Source: Bacteroidales bacterium (GTDB lineage: Bacteria > Bacteroidota > Bacteroidia > Bacteroidales > WRLA01). From it: a DNA stretch of 49,618 nucleotides. The notes beneath the pieces were generated by a model, which saw nothing but the letters and a program-made list of their open reading frames with translations, made no database searches and was not told the origin of the DNA. The stretch spans positions 1 to 49,618 of the forward strand of contig WRLA01000015.1 of assembly GCA_009777825.1 (NCBI GenBank), given 5' to 3'. Below are positions 16,901 through 24,136 of this stretch, piece by piece; the first letter of the stretch is position 1, and every line of letters starts with the position of its first letter. A program made the translations under genes and the position numbers.

Positions 16901-17120
16901 ACATGAAACAGAATCTTATTATTTCAAAGAATTACAAAATATTATTTCTCACTATAATATTGATCTGCCAGAATCAATGAAACTATTTAAAAAAATTGAG
17001 GATATATTGAATAGTGGAAACGAAGAAGACCATTTTATTGAACTTGACGGTGAAAACATTAGAAATAAAATGGATGAAATTAGGAGAAAAGAGACTTATG
17101 CAGATGTATTTCCGTATTAA
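13917..17120 (+). CDS. Metallophosphoesterase fused to an eIF2B/MtnA-like domain (island gene A)
   Basis: A 1067-aa protein with no signal peptide. Residues 8-290 are a calcineurin-like phosphoesterase with every metal motif: SDLHFG (D14, H16), SGDIFF (D54), PGNHD (N100, H101, D102), SHHAPGW (H238/239) and CGHTHN (H273, H275). A charged helical linker (~360-475) follows. Residues ~477-612 resemble the C-terminal domain of eIF2B subunits and MtnA/R15P isomerases: IGILLYSKSMRVTDYVLEL, ASELNRR, VRLIPDIYVGLLM, FVLMGAHSL, LILNLATEYEVECLIIADISK. The usual catalytic Asp of GAD is His here (GAH), so the domain may bind a sugar-phosphate or nucleotide without isomerising it. About 400 C-terminal residues are not recognised. 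It has its own promoter. A nucleotide-cleaving effector role is inference. Confidence 0.8.
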   Translation: MSETDKIKWIHLSDLHFGAEKKIPEISTIRQGLLVFLDTIKDDVSCKYFFISGDIFFAPVFYKKNEIEKNEIIEEASSFIIEIMDKLGIMRGNVFIVPGNHDTDRKLVKRNHISISQKEKYIKEITNTTENLNTNELKEYQKDFNKFCENINNRNRDEKIQTLEEGEGLRRIKYCDIKHKFEKREDINVLMLNSSWSSCKDEEEGKLLLSDEWFYEVLNEIEKTSSKNDEIPLFVLSHHAPGWFKKDENNRDILQRYIHDEYERGTVLYLCGHTHNSEVDKYFLVCGTQLAKEYRTTKVKESYKLNKVSFLTGLFDKTLSEATVFFYKWHHLRREWIADRNTSKEHPYFAEKITKDSPKKNILSSKSESEAVNKFFDFIGETLKTQVTNGSKENPCNYLKEEIFKLLLLIKNKRPEWKFYDEYRKKFDIETNKIEDLLKIYEDEHQKHLNVKKEINRKIKTITDRIDNIKTEKGLKTIGILLYSKSMRVTDYVLELLETENHKYKQDIIIYICSGDIRSDNMLYRDALDIASELNRRVKGLVDIQVRLIPDIYVGLLMKREKIQFVLMGAHSLHYDINNFTRFINTTGSNLILNLATEYEVECLIIADISKADISCPDLNSDFYKKIEKVNSFTYTVPTEITNHIETFFHHYEPVDIRKLISKKLITIITDAKEYPWEDLYNIIDYFTNKILKDRRQLVLNDGNATIRKYFLEEDKGFENKVLTTLFENNFSVPEIQEQTKDYIDLNYYKGIRIFNLIVSIDALKNKYKQNGLEYKYKELNDIAEKLLNRCEDNQRKIQLELYNKFKDTKELSKYPQEKLTDMIGLLFSYIKNLDTEIDRDIVMEEMNTVYKHFQDYAIVPFRDASIKNMILKNDDLYLKNFNGDENERNKYIEELFTENKLNSIIDTSDIIDLDFSSCIHLTTTYDDVISFRFHEKTAPYFSFEDIKPWNCIMENKETDTNMLSATLIIRFLRFGGRKLLYRIIAPQLHSKRFKHETESYYFKELQNIISHYNIDLPESMKLFKKIEDILNSGNEEDHFIELDGENIRNKMDEIRRKETYADVFPY

Positions 17121-17141
17121 CAAGCCTGCGTGCAATAGATA

Positions 17142-17195
17142 ATGGAAACACAAATACAGAACGTACCGCAAACAATAGACAATCAACTTGTATGA
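17142..17195 (+). pseudogene. Remnant of a RhuM gene 5' end
   Basis: Seventeen codons (METQIQNVPQTIDNQLV, then TGA) match the first codons of the intact RhuM gene at 24822 (MAKTQTQNVPQTIDSQLV). At DNA level 17146-17191 differs from the matching bases there at only 3 of 46 positions. The similarity ends abruptly at the stop codon, which overlaps the next ATG (ATGA). Confidence 0.75.
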
Positions 17196-17419
17196 ATACC
17201 CCAACCTATACCATCAGCACAAAGTCCATTGATTTGGTTGCACGCATTGCCGAGAAACTTGGTGGGACAGCACAGTGCAATCCGAAAAAGTCTGAACAAA
17301 AAGGAAATAATCAAATAAAAATGTTATCTTTGCAAATTGAGGAAATAAAACAGATAATTAAACGTTTAAAATCATTAAAATTAAAGTTATGCCAACACTG
17401 TCAATGTTTTACGGATTAG
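17192..17419 (+). pseudogene. Probable N-terminal remnant of a Fic-like gene
   Basis: A 75-codon frame whose first ~24 residues (TPTYTISTKSIDLVARIAEKLG) resemble the N-terminal helix that opens many Fic proteins (compare PIFTITPEILNSAYEIAADL of the intact Fic at 23014). The Fic core is absent. The second half contains a promoter box (17325-17332) and overlaps the DUF4160 start, so it is unlikely to be a functional protein. The Fic assignment is tentative. Confidence 0.4.
17325..17332 (+). promoter_or_regulatory. -7 box for the DUF4160-DUF2442-B-C-D operon
   Basis: TATCTTTG, a perfect TAnnTTTG match, 57 bases upstream of the DUF4160 ATG. No other clear box is seen before gene B, so it may drive the whole run to 22838. 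Confidence 0.65.
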
Positions 17420-17658
17420 TTGTTTTTATGTATGCAAAAGACAACCAAAAGCACCATATACCTCATATTCATGTTGAGTATCAGGATGAAGAGGCAGTTT
17501 TTTCTATTCCTGAAGGAAAACTTTTGGAAGGAAAATTACCTAACAAAAAGACTCAACTTGTAAAGGCGTGGATAATCATCAATCAGGAAGACCTTATGGC
17601 AAATTGGAATTTGGCAATAAAAGGGAATACTTTATTTAAAATCAAACCATTAATTTAA
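17389..17658 (+). CDS. DUF4160 protein
   Basis: An 89-aa protein with the DUF4160 core: a start like PTLSMFYGLVVFMY, then HHIPHIHVEYQDEEAVFSI, a GKLLEGKLPNKK turn and LVKAWIIINQEDLMANW. DUF4160 genes are very often followed by DUF2442 genes, as here (6-base gap). The pair has the layout of a small toxin-antitoxin-like module, but the activity is not established as far as I know. It shares the promoter with island genes B-D. Confidence 0.88.
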   Translation: MPTLSMFYGLVVFMYAKDNQKHHIPHIHVEYQDEEAVFSIPEGKLLEGKLPNKKTQLVKAWIIINQEDLMANWNLAIKGNTLFKIKPLI

Positions 17659-17664
17659 TGTATT

Positions 17665-17901
17665 ATGAACCCAAGAGTAGCAGATGTGAAACCTGAAAAA
17701 AACTATACCTTGCACGTATGGTTTAAGAATGGAGAAGAAGGTATTTTCGATGTAAAACCTTATTTGGGCTACGAAATGTTCGAACCATTGAAAGATATTG
17801 CCTTTTTTAATTCGGTACGACCAGCACATGGCACAATACAATGGGCAAACGAAGCAGATTTTTGTCCGGACACGGTTTATTTGAATAGTGTAAAAGTTTG
17901 A
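17665..17901 (+). CDS. DUF2442 protein
   Basis: A 78-aa protein matching DUF2442: VADVKPEKNYTLHVWFKNGE, EGIFDVKPYL, then FEPLKDIAFFNSVRPAHGTI and WANEADFCPDTVYL. The family is a small fold of unknown activity, usually coded next to DUF4160. It ends 30 bases before gene B, consistent with one transcript. Confidence 0.9.
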   Translation: MNPRVADVKPEKNYTLHVWFKNGEEGIFDVKPYLGYEMFEPLKDIAFFNSVRPAHGTIQWANEADFCPDTVYLNSVKV

Positions 17902-17931
17902 AACAATAACTAAACCTGAAATAAATTGATT

Positions 17932-20900
17932 ATGAACGATTTTACAAATAATGAAGCGGAAGTCTCTGATAAAGATTTTATAGAAAATTTACAACAAAAA
18001 CTCAAAAAACCTTTGGAACCAAAGGCAGTAGAAGATGTTGGATATTTATTGGGCAACACGCATTTTAAAATAGGTTCAAAAGTTCATTCGGAGCATTTTT
18101 ATTATGCGAAACGTTTGTTTCAAAATAACAAAGACACTTCAAAATTGGCAGAAATTATTGCTAATAAGATTTTTGAAAAAAAATCAATAAAACCAATGCA
18201 AAAGGTGACATTAATTGGTTATGAAATGTATAGCGAATTGTTGTTGAGTTTGGTGAAAAATTCGTTGAAAGAAAAAATGAAAAATGCAATCACTCACTTC
18301 ATAGCCCAAGACGAGCAAGGAGTTTTAAAATTCAAATCAAAAAAAATTTTCGAGGAATTTGTTAAGGACGATTATGGATCAATGATAATTATCATTGTGC
18401 CTATTGCAAGTACAGGTAGTACAGCTGTAAAAATTGTTGAAACAATAAGAAATGAGATAATTAAATTTGAAAAAGAAAAAAATAATAATTTAGACAAGGC
18501 TGAAAAAGATTATAAAGACAAAATAGAATATTTTCCTATTAGTTATAATGTGTTATGGGCAAAACCGATTATTGACAATTGTGAGAGCGAAGAAGAAAAA
18601 AGAGAGCAACAAAAGATGTTGGATAAATATCTCGAAGAAAACATAGAAACAAACACTGAAAAACGCAAAAAAATAGAACAAGAAGCAATAATTGACCTTC
18701 ATGCCAAATGGCATCAATTGAAAGATTGTCCATTATGCGACGGAATTGATAAAAACGGCAACGAAGTAGAAACAAAACCCCTCTATGAAACAGATAAATC
18801 ATCCCTTACTCCTGCAATCATTTTTGGTTTTCCAAGAGGGAAAAAGACATCACAAATTCAGGATTTTAACGAAATAACTTTTAAGGACACACTTAACTAT
18901 AAAAACACTTACCGAAACAATGAATTTAAATTATATTCCATTGATACTGAAAAATTTATTGATAAAAACGAACCAAAAATAAAGGGTTGGCTACAACAAA
19001 CGGTCAAAACAAAACTTTTAAGTGTCAGTACCGAAAAAGTAACAATTTTAGCCCCTTGCCACGAATCGAATAGCCGCTTTATCAATATGGTAAATGAATT
19101 TGTATTCGATTCTAAAGCCACAATCATACATCACCAGCCCGAAATAGATTTTGCCGACAATTTTAACTTGCTGTACAAACAATATTTTCAGGATAATTCT
19201 AAAATATTTTATGTAGATGATTCTATTATTACAGGAAAACATTATTTTCAACTATATGATTTGGCAAGAAATGCGATATTGACAAGTAATAAAGAAAATA
19301 TAGATAAAAAGGCAAAGGCAAAGGCAAAGGCAAAGGCAAGAAAACCATTTGAGGCTTGCATTGTGTTGAAAGATAAAACCCCGCCTGATATTCATAATCG
19401 AATTAAACGATGGTCAGGAAAGCACTTCGTATTTGTTAATATTAATCTGCCGCCCAATTTTTCTTTGTCAGACAATCAACCCCTATTGCACGAATTAAAG
19501 CGTTATGAATTTCTCTCACAGGAATTTGCATTACACGACTCTCTTATCAAAACATTCAATGATAAAGCAAAAAAACTTGACAGCAAAAGAGAAAAAATAG
19601 AAAATAACACACACGAAAAAAGGAAAGAAAATCACCTGTTACAATTTGAAGCAATGCATAAAATCTATGAATATTTTGCTGAGACTTCAAACATAGGGGA
19701 TATAGAAAAATTAGTTACGTTCAAGCAAGAAGACAAAGAAAATGCAAAAGCCCTACTAAAAGTACTCTCTCAATATCCATTTATATTATATCAGCCACTT
19801 AAAGAAAAGATTTTCAAGTATCATAGAGATTTATTTAAGAAAATTATTGACGACGGCGAGGATTTTGATTATAATAAATTTCTGGACTTTAAATTTCACA
19901 CTCGTCGTGCTGTCTTGTTAAACGATTATCAAATATTGGGAGCATCTTTTGGGGAAAAAGTTAAGACTATATTTGATTTTATCAAAAACTATCGCGGCGA
20001 TACAGAAGAAAGAAAAGGCGATACAGAAGAAAGAAAAGATGTAGAAGAGTTTCCTATATTTCTTGTGCGTAACTATCTTGAACTTATTCAAAAAAACGGT
20101 TGGGTAGCGGTAAAATTGAAAAAATTTTTAGATGGATTTGGTACCCCCCAAAATGCTTATGCAAAGCAATTTTACAGAATGTTACGAATTGAATCCGCCA
20201 CCATCATTGACGATTTTATGAAAATGATTGTAAAAGAACATCGTACTGCTTGGCGCGACATGTATAAAGATAAGGATAGCCTTGAAACAGGAACAGAGCA
20301 AATTTCCAAATTCTTTTTGAAGTATAAAGATATTCCCAATACAAACAAATACGAAATGGTAAAATCGCTTTTGGATTTATCCGATTGGTATGGAAAAGGA
20401 AAAGAAGTTACACCATTTGAAAATTACTTATGGATTAAACAACTCCTTTATGCAGACTGTATTGATGATAAATTTCTTCAAAAAACCCCTCCTCAGGACA
20501 AAATAAAAGCTATTGTTGAAAAAATGAAAGGATTTTTTCCGCAATCGCAAGAGGTGCAAGCATTTTTTGTGGTAACGGATAGAAAAAATCAACCATATTC
20601 TCTATATCAAGATGGTTATGTGTTAAATGGATTTGAAGATAATTATTCACAAACGAGTAATGCTTTTTCTCATTTATTTGCCTTTTTAAATGGGCAAGAC
20701 GATAAACAAAATATTGCTAAAATTACTATTGCTGAATACACAAAAGAGAGTGGGAAACCTTGGAAAGATTTGTACAACAAACATGATAACGCAGAAGTTG
20801 AAATCAAATATTTGCCTAACAGTATGACGTGGCTATTGCTGATTAGAATAAGTCAATTTGAAGAAGAAAAATTCAAAACATTGGGGGTATTGGGTTTTTA

Positions 20901-21753
20901 TAGTGACAAAGGTTTACCCGAAGACACCCTCGAAAATTTGCTTCCGAAACAACTGCTGATGCTTTTGCGGCGTGATATGGGAAAATTTATCAATAAACAC
21001 CACAAAAATGATGAATTTGCGGCTTTACGATTAGCACAACAGGTAAAACGTTTTGCTTATTTAGCAGGACACGGAAGGCAAGTGATGCAGCAACTTGCTC
21101 ATATTGAAAATGGTGAACTGTTTGGCGATATTGTTAGTACAATGGAAAAACTTCAATACATATCTGCCGTAAAATTAATTGATAATAAGGGAAATACAGA
21201 AAAAATTAAAAATAAAACAGAGGAAGAACTTTTACAGGACAGTTTTTATGGGAATTATCCGACATATCAAGACTTGAAAGCAAAAATCAACAAAATGGCA
21301 GCTAAAATTTATGAGAGCCCTATTATTGAAAACGAAGTGAATTTTGAGCAATGTGGTTTTACAGAAAATAATATCCGAAATTGTGATACAATTAGAATTA
21401 ATAAAGAAATTTTGGAAATGATATGTTTTGAGTTGATTATTAATGCCAAAAAAAACAGATGGTGCGAAGAAAATGAAAAAAAGAATGCTTATACATTATC
21501 TTTTAGTTTTGAGCAAAATAACGGCTATATACTTATTAAAGCCACAAGTATAGGTGCGGAAATGTATAAAAATACCTGTGAAAAAATAAACAATGGTGTG
21601 CCAATCAAACCTGATTACGAAGTTTCGGGTTTAGATTTAATTAGTAATGTCGCAAAAAAATTATATCAAGGAGATTTGAAAGTTAATAGCAAAAAAAAAG
21701 ATGGTACAGAAAAATACGAAAACACGGTTATTGTCAAACTTAAATTGAATTAA
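17932..21753 (+). CDS. Phosphoribosyltransferase-like / sensor histidine-kinase-like fusion (island gene B)
   Basis: A 1273-aa soluble protein. The frame is open from a TTG at 17926, but ATG 17932 is the natural start. Two phosphoribosyltransferase-like parts are visible: VTLIGYEMYSELLLSLV with IIIIVPIASTGSTAVKIVE (~93-172), and VTILAPCHE with the PRPP-loop-like motif KIFYVDDSIITGKH (~425-437). A CPLC pair at ~266 lies between them. A helical region and a strand-rich GAF-like segment (~880-1010) follow. A helix at ~1030-1060 (AYLAGHGRQVM) may hold a phospho-accepting His near 1047. The last ~115 residues are an HATPase: N box FELIINAKKNR and G box SGLDLISNVAKKL. The receiver gene C starts 3 bases downstream, so B is probably the sensor kinase of a B-C pair. 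Which ligand the transferase parts bind or make is unknown. Confidence 0.75.
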   Translation: MNDFTNNEAEVSDKDFIENLQQKLKKPLEPKAVEDVGYLLGNTHFKIGSKVHSEHFYYAKRLFQNNKDTSKLAEIIANKIFEKKSIKPMQKVTLIGYEMYSELLLSLVKNSLKEKMKNAITHFIAQDEQGVLKFKSKKIFEEFVKDDYGSMIIIIVPIASTGSTAVKIVETIRNEIIKFEKEKNNNLDKAEKDYKDKIEYFPISYNVLWAKPIIDNCESEEEKREQQKMLDKYLEENIETNTEKRKKIEQEAIIDLHAKWHQLKDCPLCDGIDKNGNEVETKPLYETDKSSLTPAIIFGFPRGKKTSQIQDFNEITFKDTLNYKNTYRNNEFKLYSIDTEKFIDKNEPKIKGWLQQTVKTKLLSVSTEKVTILAPCHESNSRFINMVNEFVFDSKATIIHHQPEIDFADNFNLLYKQYFQDNSKIFYVDDSIITGKHYFQLYDLARNAILTSNKENIDKKAKAKAKAKARKPFEACIVLKDKTPPDIHNRIKRWSGKHFVFVNINLPPNFSLSDNQPLLHELKRYEFLSQEFALHDSLIKTFNDKAKKLDSKREKIENNTHEKRKENHLLQFEAMHKIYEYFAETSNIGDIEKLVTFKQEDKENAKALLKVLSQYPFILYQPLKEKIFKYHRDLFKKIIDDGEDFDYNKFLDFKFHTRRAVLLNDYQILGASFGEKVKTIFDFIKNYRGDTEERKGDTEERKDVEEFPIFLVRNYLELIQKNGWVAVKLKKFLDGFGTPQNAYAKQFYRMLRIESATIIDDFMKMIVKEHRTAWRDMYKDKDSLETGTEQISKFFLKYKDIPNTNKYEMVKSLLDLSDWYGKGKEVTPFENYLWIKQLLYADCIDDKFLQKTPPQDKIKAIVEKMKGFFPQSQEVQAFFVVTDRKNQPYSLYQDGYVLNGFEDNYSQTSNAFSHLFAFLNGQDDKQNIAKITIAEYTKESGKPWKDLYNKHDNAEVEIKYLPNSMTWLLLIRISQFEEEKFKTLGVLGFYSDKGLPEDTLENLLPKQLLMLLRRDMGKFINKHHKNDEFAALRLAQQVKRFAYLAGHGRQVMQQLAHIENGELFGDIVSTMEKLQYISAVKLIDNKGNTEKIKNKTEEELLQDSFYGNYPTYQDLKAKINKMAAKIYESPIIENEVNFEQCGFTENNIRNCDTIRINKEILEMICFELIINAKKNRWCEENEKKNAYTLSFSFEQNNGYILIKATSIGAEMYKNTCEKINNGVPIKPDYEVSGLDLISNVAKKLYQGDLKVNSKKKDGTEKYENTVIVKLKLN
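19309..19338 (+). repeat. Hexanucleotide repeat (AAGGCA)5 inside gene B
   Basis: Five perfect AAGGCA units plus a partial one encode alternating Lys-Ala just after the PRPP-loop motif. Copy-number change would alter linker length without shifting the frame. Confidence 0.85.
19996..20037 (+). repeat. 21-bp direct duplication inside gene B
   Basis: Two identical adjacent 21-bp units (19996-20016 and 20017-20037) encode GDTEERK twice, in frame. They lie in the charged helical region, where length variation is likely to be tolerated. Confidence 0.85.
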
Positions 21754-21756
21754 TAT

Positions 21757-22488
21757 ATGTGCCAAAGAAAAATATTAATAGTTGAAAATCAAGTAACACA
21801 GTTTGAAAGTCTTCAAACGTTATTTAAACAATATGCAACTGATTTTGAAATCTTTCCAAAAGATTTTTTCCCTTTTATTGCGTGGGTAAGAAGATATGTA
21901 AATATAAATTATCCTGAAACTTTGCACACAGACAGTTCTAATAACATAGTTCAACGCATAAATGACAATAAAATTGAACTAATACTAATGGACTATAAAT
22001 TGGGAGCACAATTTGAGAGCAAATCAGGAGTAGTTTTCGCAACAGAAATTAATAAAAAACTTGAAAAGCCTTTGCCTGTTGTTTTTATGAGTAAAGACTT
22101 AATAGATAATAATGAAAAATATTGTGATGAATTAGAAAAATACAAAGCAGAAAATTTTCCTGAATGTAAGTGTGTACACAAAGGATATTTTGGAAGAGAA
22201 ATTCTTCAAAAAGACTATTTTGAGGCTAAAATGATACCTGCTCTAAAAAATTGTCTTTCAGATAGTGACAATCAAACAGTAGTTAGAATAATTAGAGACA
22301 AAATAGACAATCTTCAACATGATTTGACAGGAGATGATGCCCGAACAAAACGTAATTTAGAAGAGATAGTAGAATTTATTAAAAAAGGGGGGCAAATAAA
22401 TAGCAACACAAGACAGTATATTTTAAGTAAGAAAGATACTAAAAATTTTAATGACTTTAATAAGGATTTGGTAAAAAACTACAGATAA
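21757..22488 (+). CDS. Receiver-domain response regulator without a recognised output domain (island gene C)
   Basis: A 243-aa protein. Residues 5-~150 look like a CheY-type receiver: KILIVENQ at the start (acidic residue E10), the phospho-acceptor Asp 79 in LILMDYKLG, and FMSKD with Ser 112 and Lys 113 at the usual positions. It has a longer than normal segment (~30-70) before the Asp strand and an insertion after the Lys. The C-terminal ~95 residues are helical and charged (DKIDNLQHDL) with no DNA-binding motif seen. It begins 3 bases after the kinase-like gene B, so phosphotransfer from B to C is the simplest model. Output may be through protein contact, for example with D. Confidence 0.75.
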   Translation: MCQRKILIVENQVTQFESLQTLFKQYATDFEIFPKDFFPFIAWVRRYVNINYPETLHTDSSNNIVQRINDNKIELILMDYKLGAQFESKSGVVFATEINKKLEKPLPVVFMSKDLIDNNEKYCDELEKYKAENFPECKCVHKGYFGREILQKDYFEAKMIPALKNCLSDSDNQTVVRIIRDKIDNLQHDLTGDDARTKRNLEEIVEFIKKGGQINSNTRQYILSKKDTKNFNDFNKDLVKNYR

Positions 22489-22838
22489 TGAATAAATATA
22501 AAATTATAATTGAGGGGGGAGGGACAGCACTTTTTTTATGGTTAGGATGGGTAGGAAACAATTACTCTGGCAATTCAAATTGTTGTAGCCTTATTTGCAT
22601 TATTGGAATTATATCGGCAATATTTCTTTTAAAAGGAATATCACTTAATTATTTTCACGAAGTTGAAAAATTAGCAAGTAACGGTAGCCCATCCAAATGG
22701 TGTGAAGGGTGGAAAAATCTAAATACAATGCCTGAAAGTTATGATTTGTGGAAAATAAAACCTTGTCATCAAATTTTTATTTTATTGGCTCTTTTATTTG
22801 TATTCATTTTCATGATTTTATTATGTCCTCAAAAGTAA
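22488..22838 (+). CDS. Small membrane protein (island gene D)
   Basis: A 116-aa protein with hydrophobic segments at ~10-25, ~33-50 and ~92-112 (FILLALLFVFIFMILL). Between the second and third is a ~40-residue soluble loop. No family is recognised. Its ATG overlaps the stop of gene C (TAATG), so it is translationally coupled to the receiver gene. This arrangement suggests it is part of the same system, perhaps a membrane effector or anchor. That role is inference. Confidence 0.6.
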   Translation: MNKYKIIIEGGGTALFLWLGWVGNNYSGNSNCCSLICIIGIISAIFLLKGISLNYFHEVEKLASNGSPSKWCEGWKNLNTMPESYDLWKIKPCHQIFILLALLFVFIFMILLCPQK

Positions 22839-22906
22839 ATGAAAATTTCGACACGCTCAAATTTCAAGACCCACAACAATGCAAACAGAAATTGAATGAA
22901 AAACGC

Positions 22907-22914
22907 TATCTTTG
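22907..22914 (+). promoter_or_regulatory. -7 box for the Fic gene
   Basis: TATCTTTG matches TAnnTTTG and would leave a leader of about 93 bases before the Fic ATG at 23014. It separates Fic from the A-D island transcripts. Confidence 0.55.
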
Positions 22915-23013
22915 CAAAAAAATAAATCTATGATTTAGATGTAAAAGAAACCACCAAAAATACGTATGAATTGTTAATGTCTCGAATATGATTACTAATC
23001 TGCAATAAATAAT

Positions 23014-24024
23014 ATGGAACCCTACACCCCAATATTCACAATCACCCCCGAAATTTTAAATTCTGCTTACGAGATAGCGGCAGATTTGGAACGGATAGAC
23101 ATTATCCGAGAAAAAGCATTGACACCGCAACTGCGAAAGGAGAACAGGATAAAGACCATTCATTCGTCATTATGGATTGAGGCAAACAGTTTGACATTAG
23201 AGCAAGTTACGGATATTGTAGAAGGAAAACACGTATTGGGACCTCAAAAAGATATTTTGGAAGTGAAAAACGCCATTGTTGCCTACGACGAGTTGTTGGA
23301 ATGTAACCCTTACAAAGAAAAGGATTTATTGAGACAACACGGTTTGCTTATGAATGGTTTGATAACAGATGCAGGGAAATACCGTAATGCCGGCGTTGGA
23401 GTTTTTGATGGGAAAGTGCCTATTCATATAGCGCCGCCTCAACAAAGAGTGCCGTTGTTAATGAGCCAACTACTTGATTGGGCAAAAAATGCAAAACTTC
23501 CACAAGTAGTAAAAAGTTGTATTTTTCATTACGAATTTGAATTTATCCACCCGTTCAGCGATGGCAACGGACGAATGGGCAGAATGTGGCAGACGCTTTT
23601 ACTGTATCAGGAAAATCCTGTTTTTGCTTGGCTGCCTGTTGAAAGCATTATTGCACACAATCAGCAAGAATATTATCGTGCATTGAGGCGCTCTACCCAC
23701 CATAACGATAGTGGTATTTTTGCACAATTTATGCTTTCGGCAATTAAGCAGGCGACGGCAGAGTTTAAAGAAAAATATCAGAAGAATGAAATAGAGGGTG
23801 CAGGTGTAAATGCAGGTGTAAATGCAGGTGTAAAATTATTAAAAACACAAGAGAAGATTTTGGCAATTATAGCAAAAGATAACGGTATTTCACAATCGGA
23901 AATTGCCAAGAAAATGAAAATCAATGAATCCACGGTTTATCGGAACATTGAAAAATTGAAACAATTAGGAGTATTGGAACGCAAAGGGTCTGATAAAGCA
24001 GGGATTTGGATACTGAAAAAATGA
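23014..24024 (+). CDS. Fic-family adenylyltransferase with C-terminal winged helix
   Basis: A 336-aa protein. The catalytic Fic motif HPFSDGNGRMGR starts at His 179 and is complete, so AMP transfer to a protein target is expected. Upstream, SLWIEAN (residues 52-58, Glu 56) fits the N-terminal inhibitory motif [S/T]xxxE[G/N] except that Ala replaces Gly, suggesting class II autoinhibition. Residues ~270-336 form a winged helix-turn-helix (ISQSEIAKKMKINESTVYRN). A tandem 12-bp repeat encodes the linker between them. The Fic-HTH architecture is common in bacteria; the target is not known. It lies in the AT-rich island next to DUF4919 and RhuM. Confidence 0.92.
   Translation: MEPYTPIFTITPEILNSAYEIAADLERIDIIREKALTPQLRKENRIKTIHSSLWIEANSLTLEQVTDIVEGKHVLGPQKDILEVKNAIVAYDELLECNPYKEKDLLRQHGLLMNGLITDAGKYRNAGVGVFDGKVPIHIAPPQQRVPLLMSQLLDWAKNAKLPQVVKSCIFHYEFEFIHPFSDGNGRMGRMWQTLLLYQENPVFAWLPVESIIAHNQQEYYRALRRSTHHNDSGIFAQFMLSAIKQATAEFKEKYQKNEIEGAGVNAGVNAGVKLLKTQEKILAIIAKDNGISQSEIAKKMKINESTVYRNIEKLKQLGVLERKGSDKAGIWILKK
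23800..23835 (+). repeat. 12-bp tandem repeat in the Fic linker
   Basis: Three units of GCAGGTGTAAAT (the last with one change) encode AGVN-AGVN-AGVK between the Fic core and the winged helix. Copy changes stay in frame and would vary the linker. Confidence 0.85.
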
Positions 24025-24080
24025 GAAAATGATGAAATTGACAGAAAAGTTGTCACAGTTGAAAATTGAAAAAATAGTAT

Positions 24081-24088
24081 TACCTTTG
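24081..24088 (+). promoter_or_regulatory. -7 box for the DUF4919 gene
   Basis: TACCTTTG matches TAnnTTTG, 48 bases before ATG 24137. Confidence 0.6.
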
Positions 24089-24136
24089 CCGCAAATAAAA
24101 TATATAATATCACAATAAATTAAAAATATAAACAAG

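Noticed and set aside
22748..22933. A 61-codon frame overlapping the end of gene D
   Set aside because: Most of it overlaps gene D in another frame, and its end contains the Fic promoter box; no family resemblance was found.
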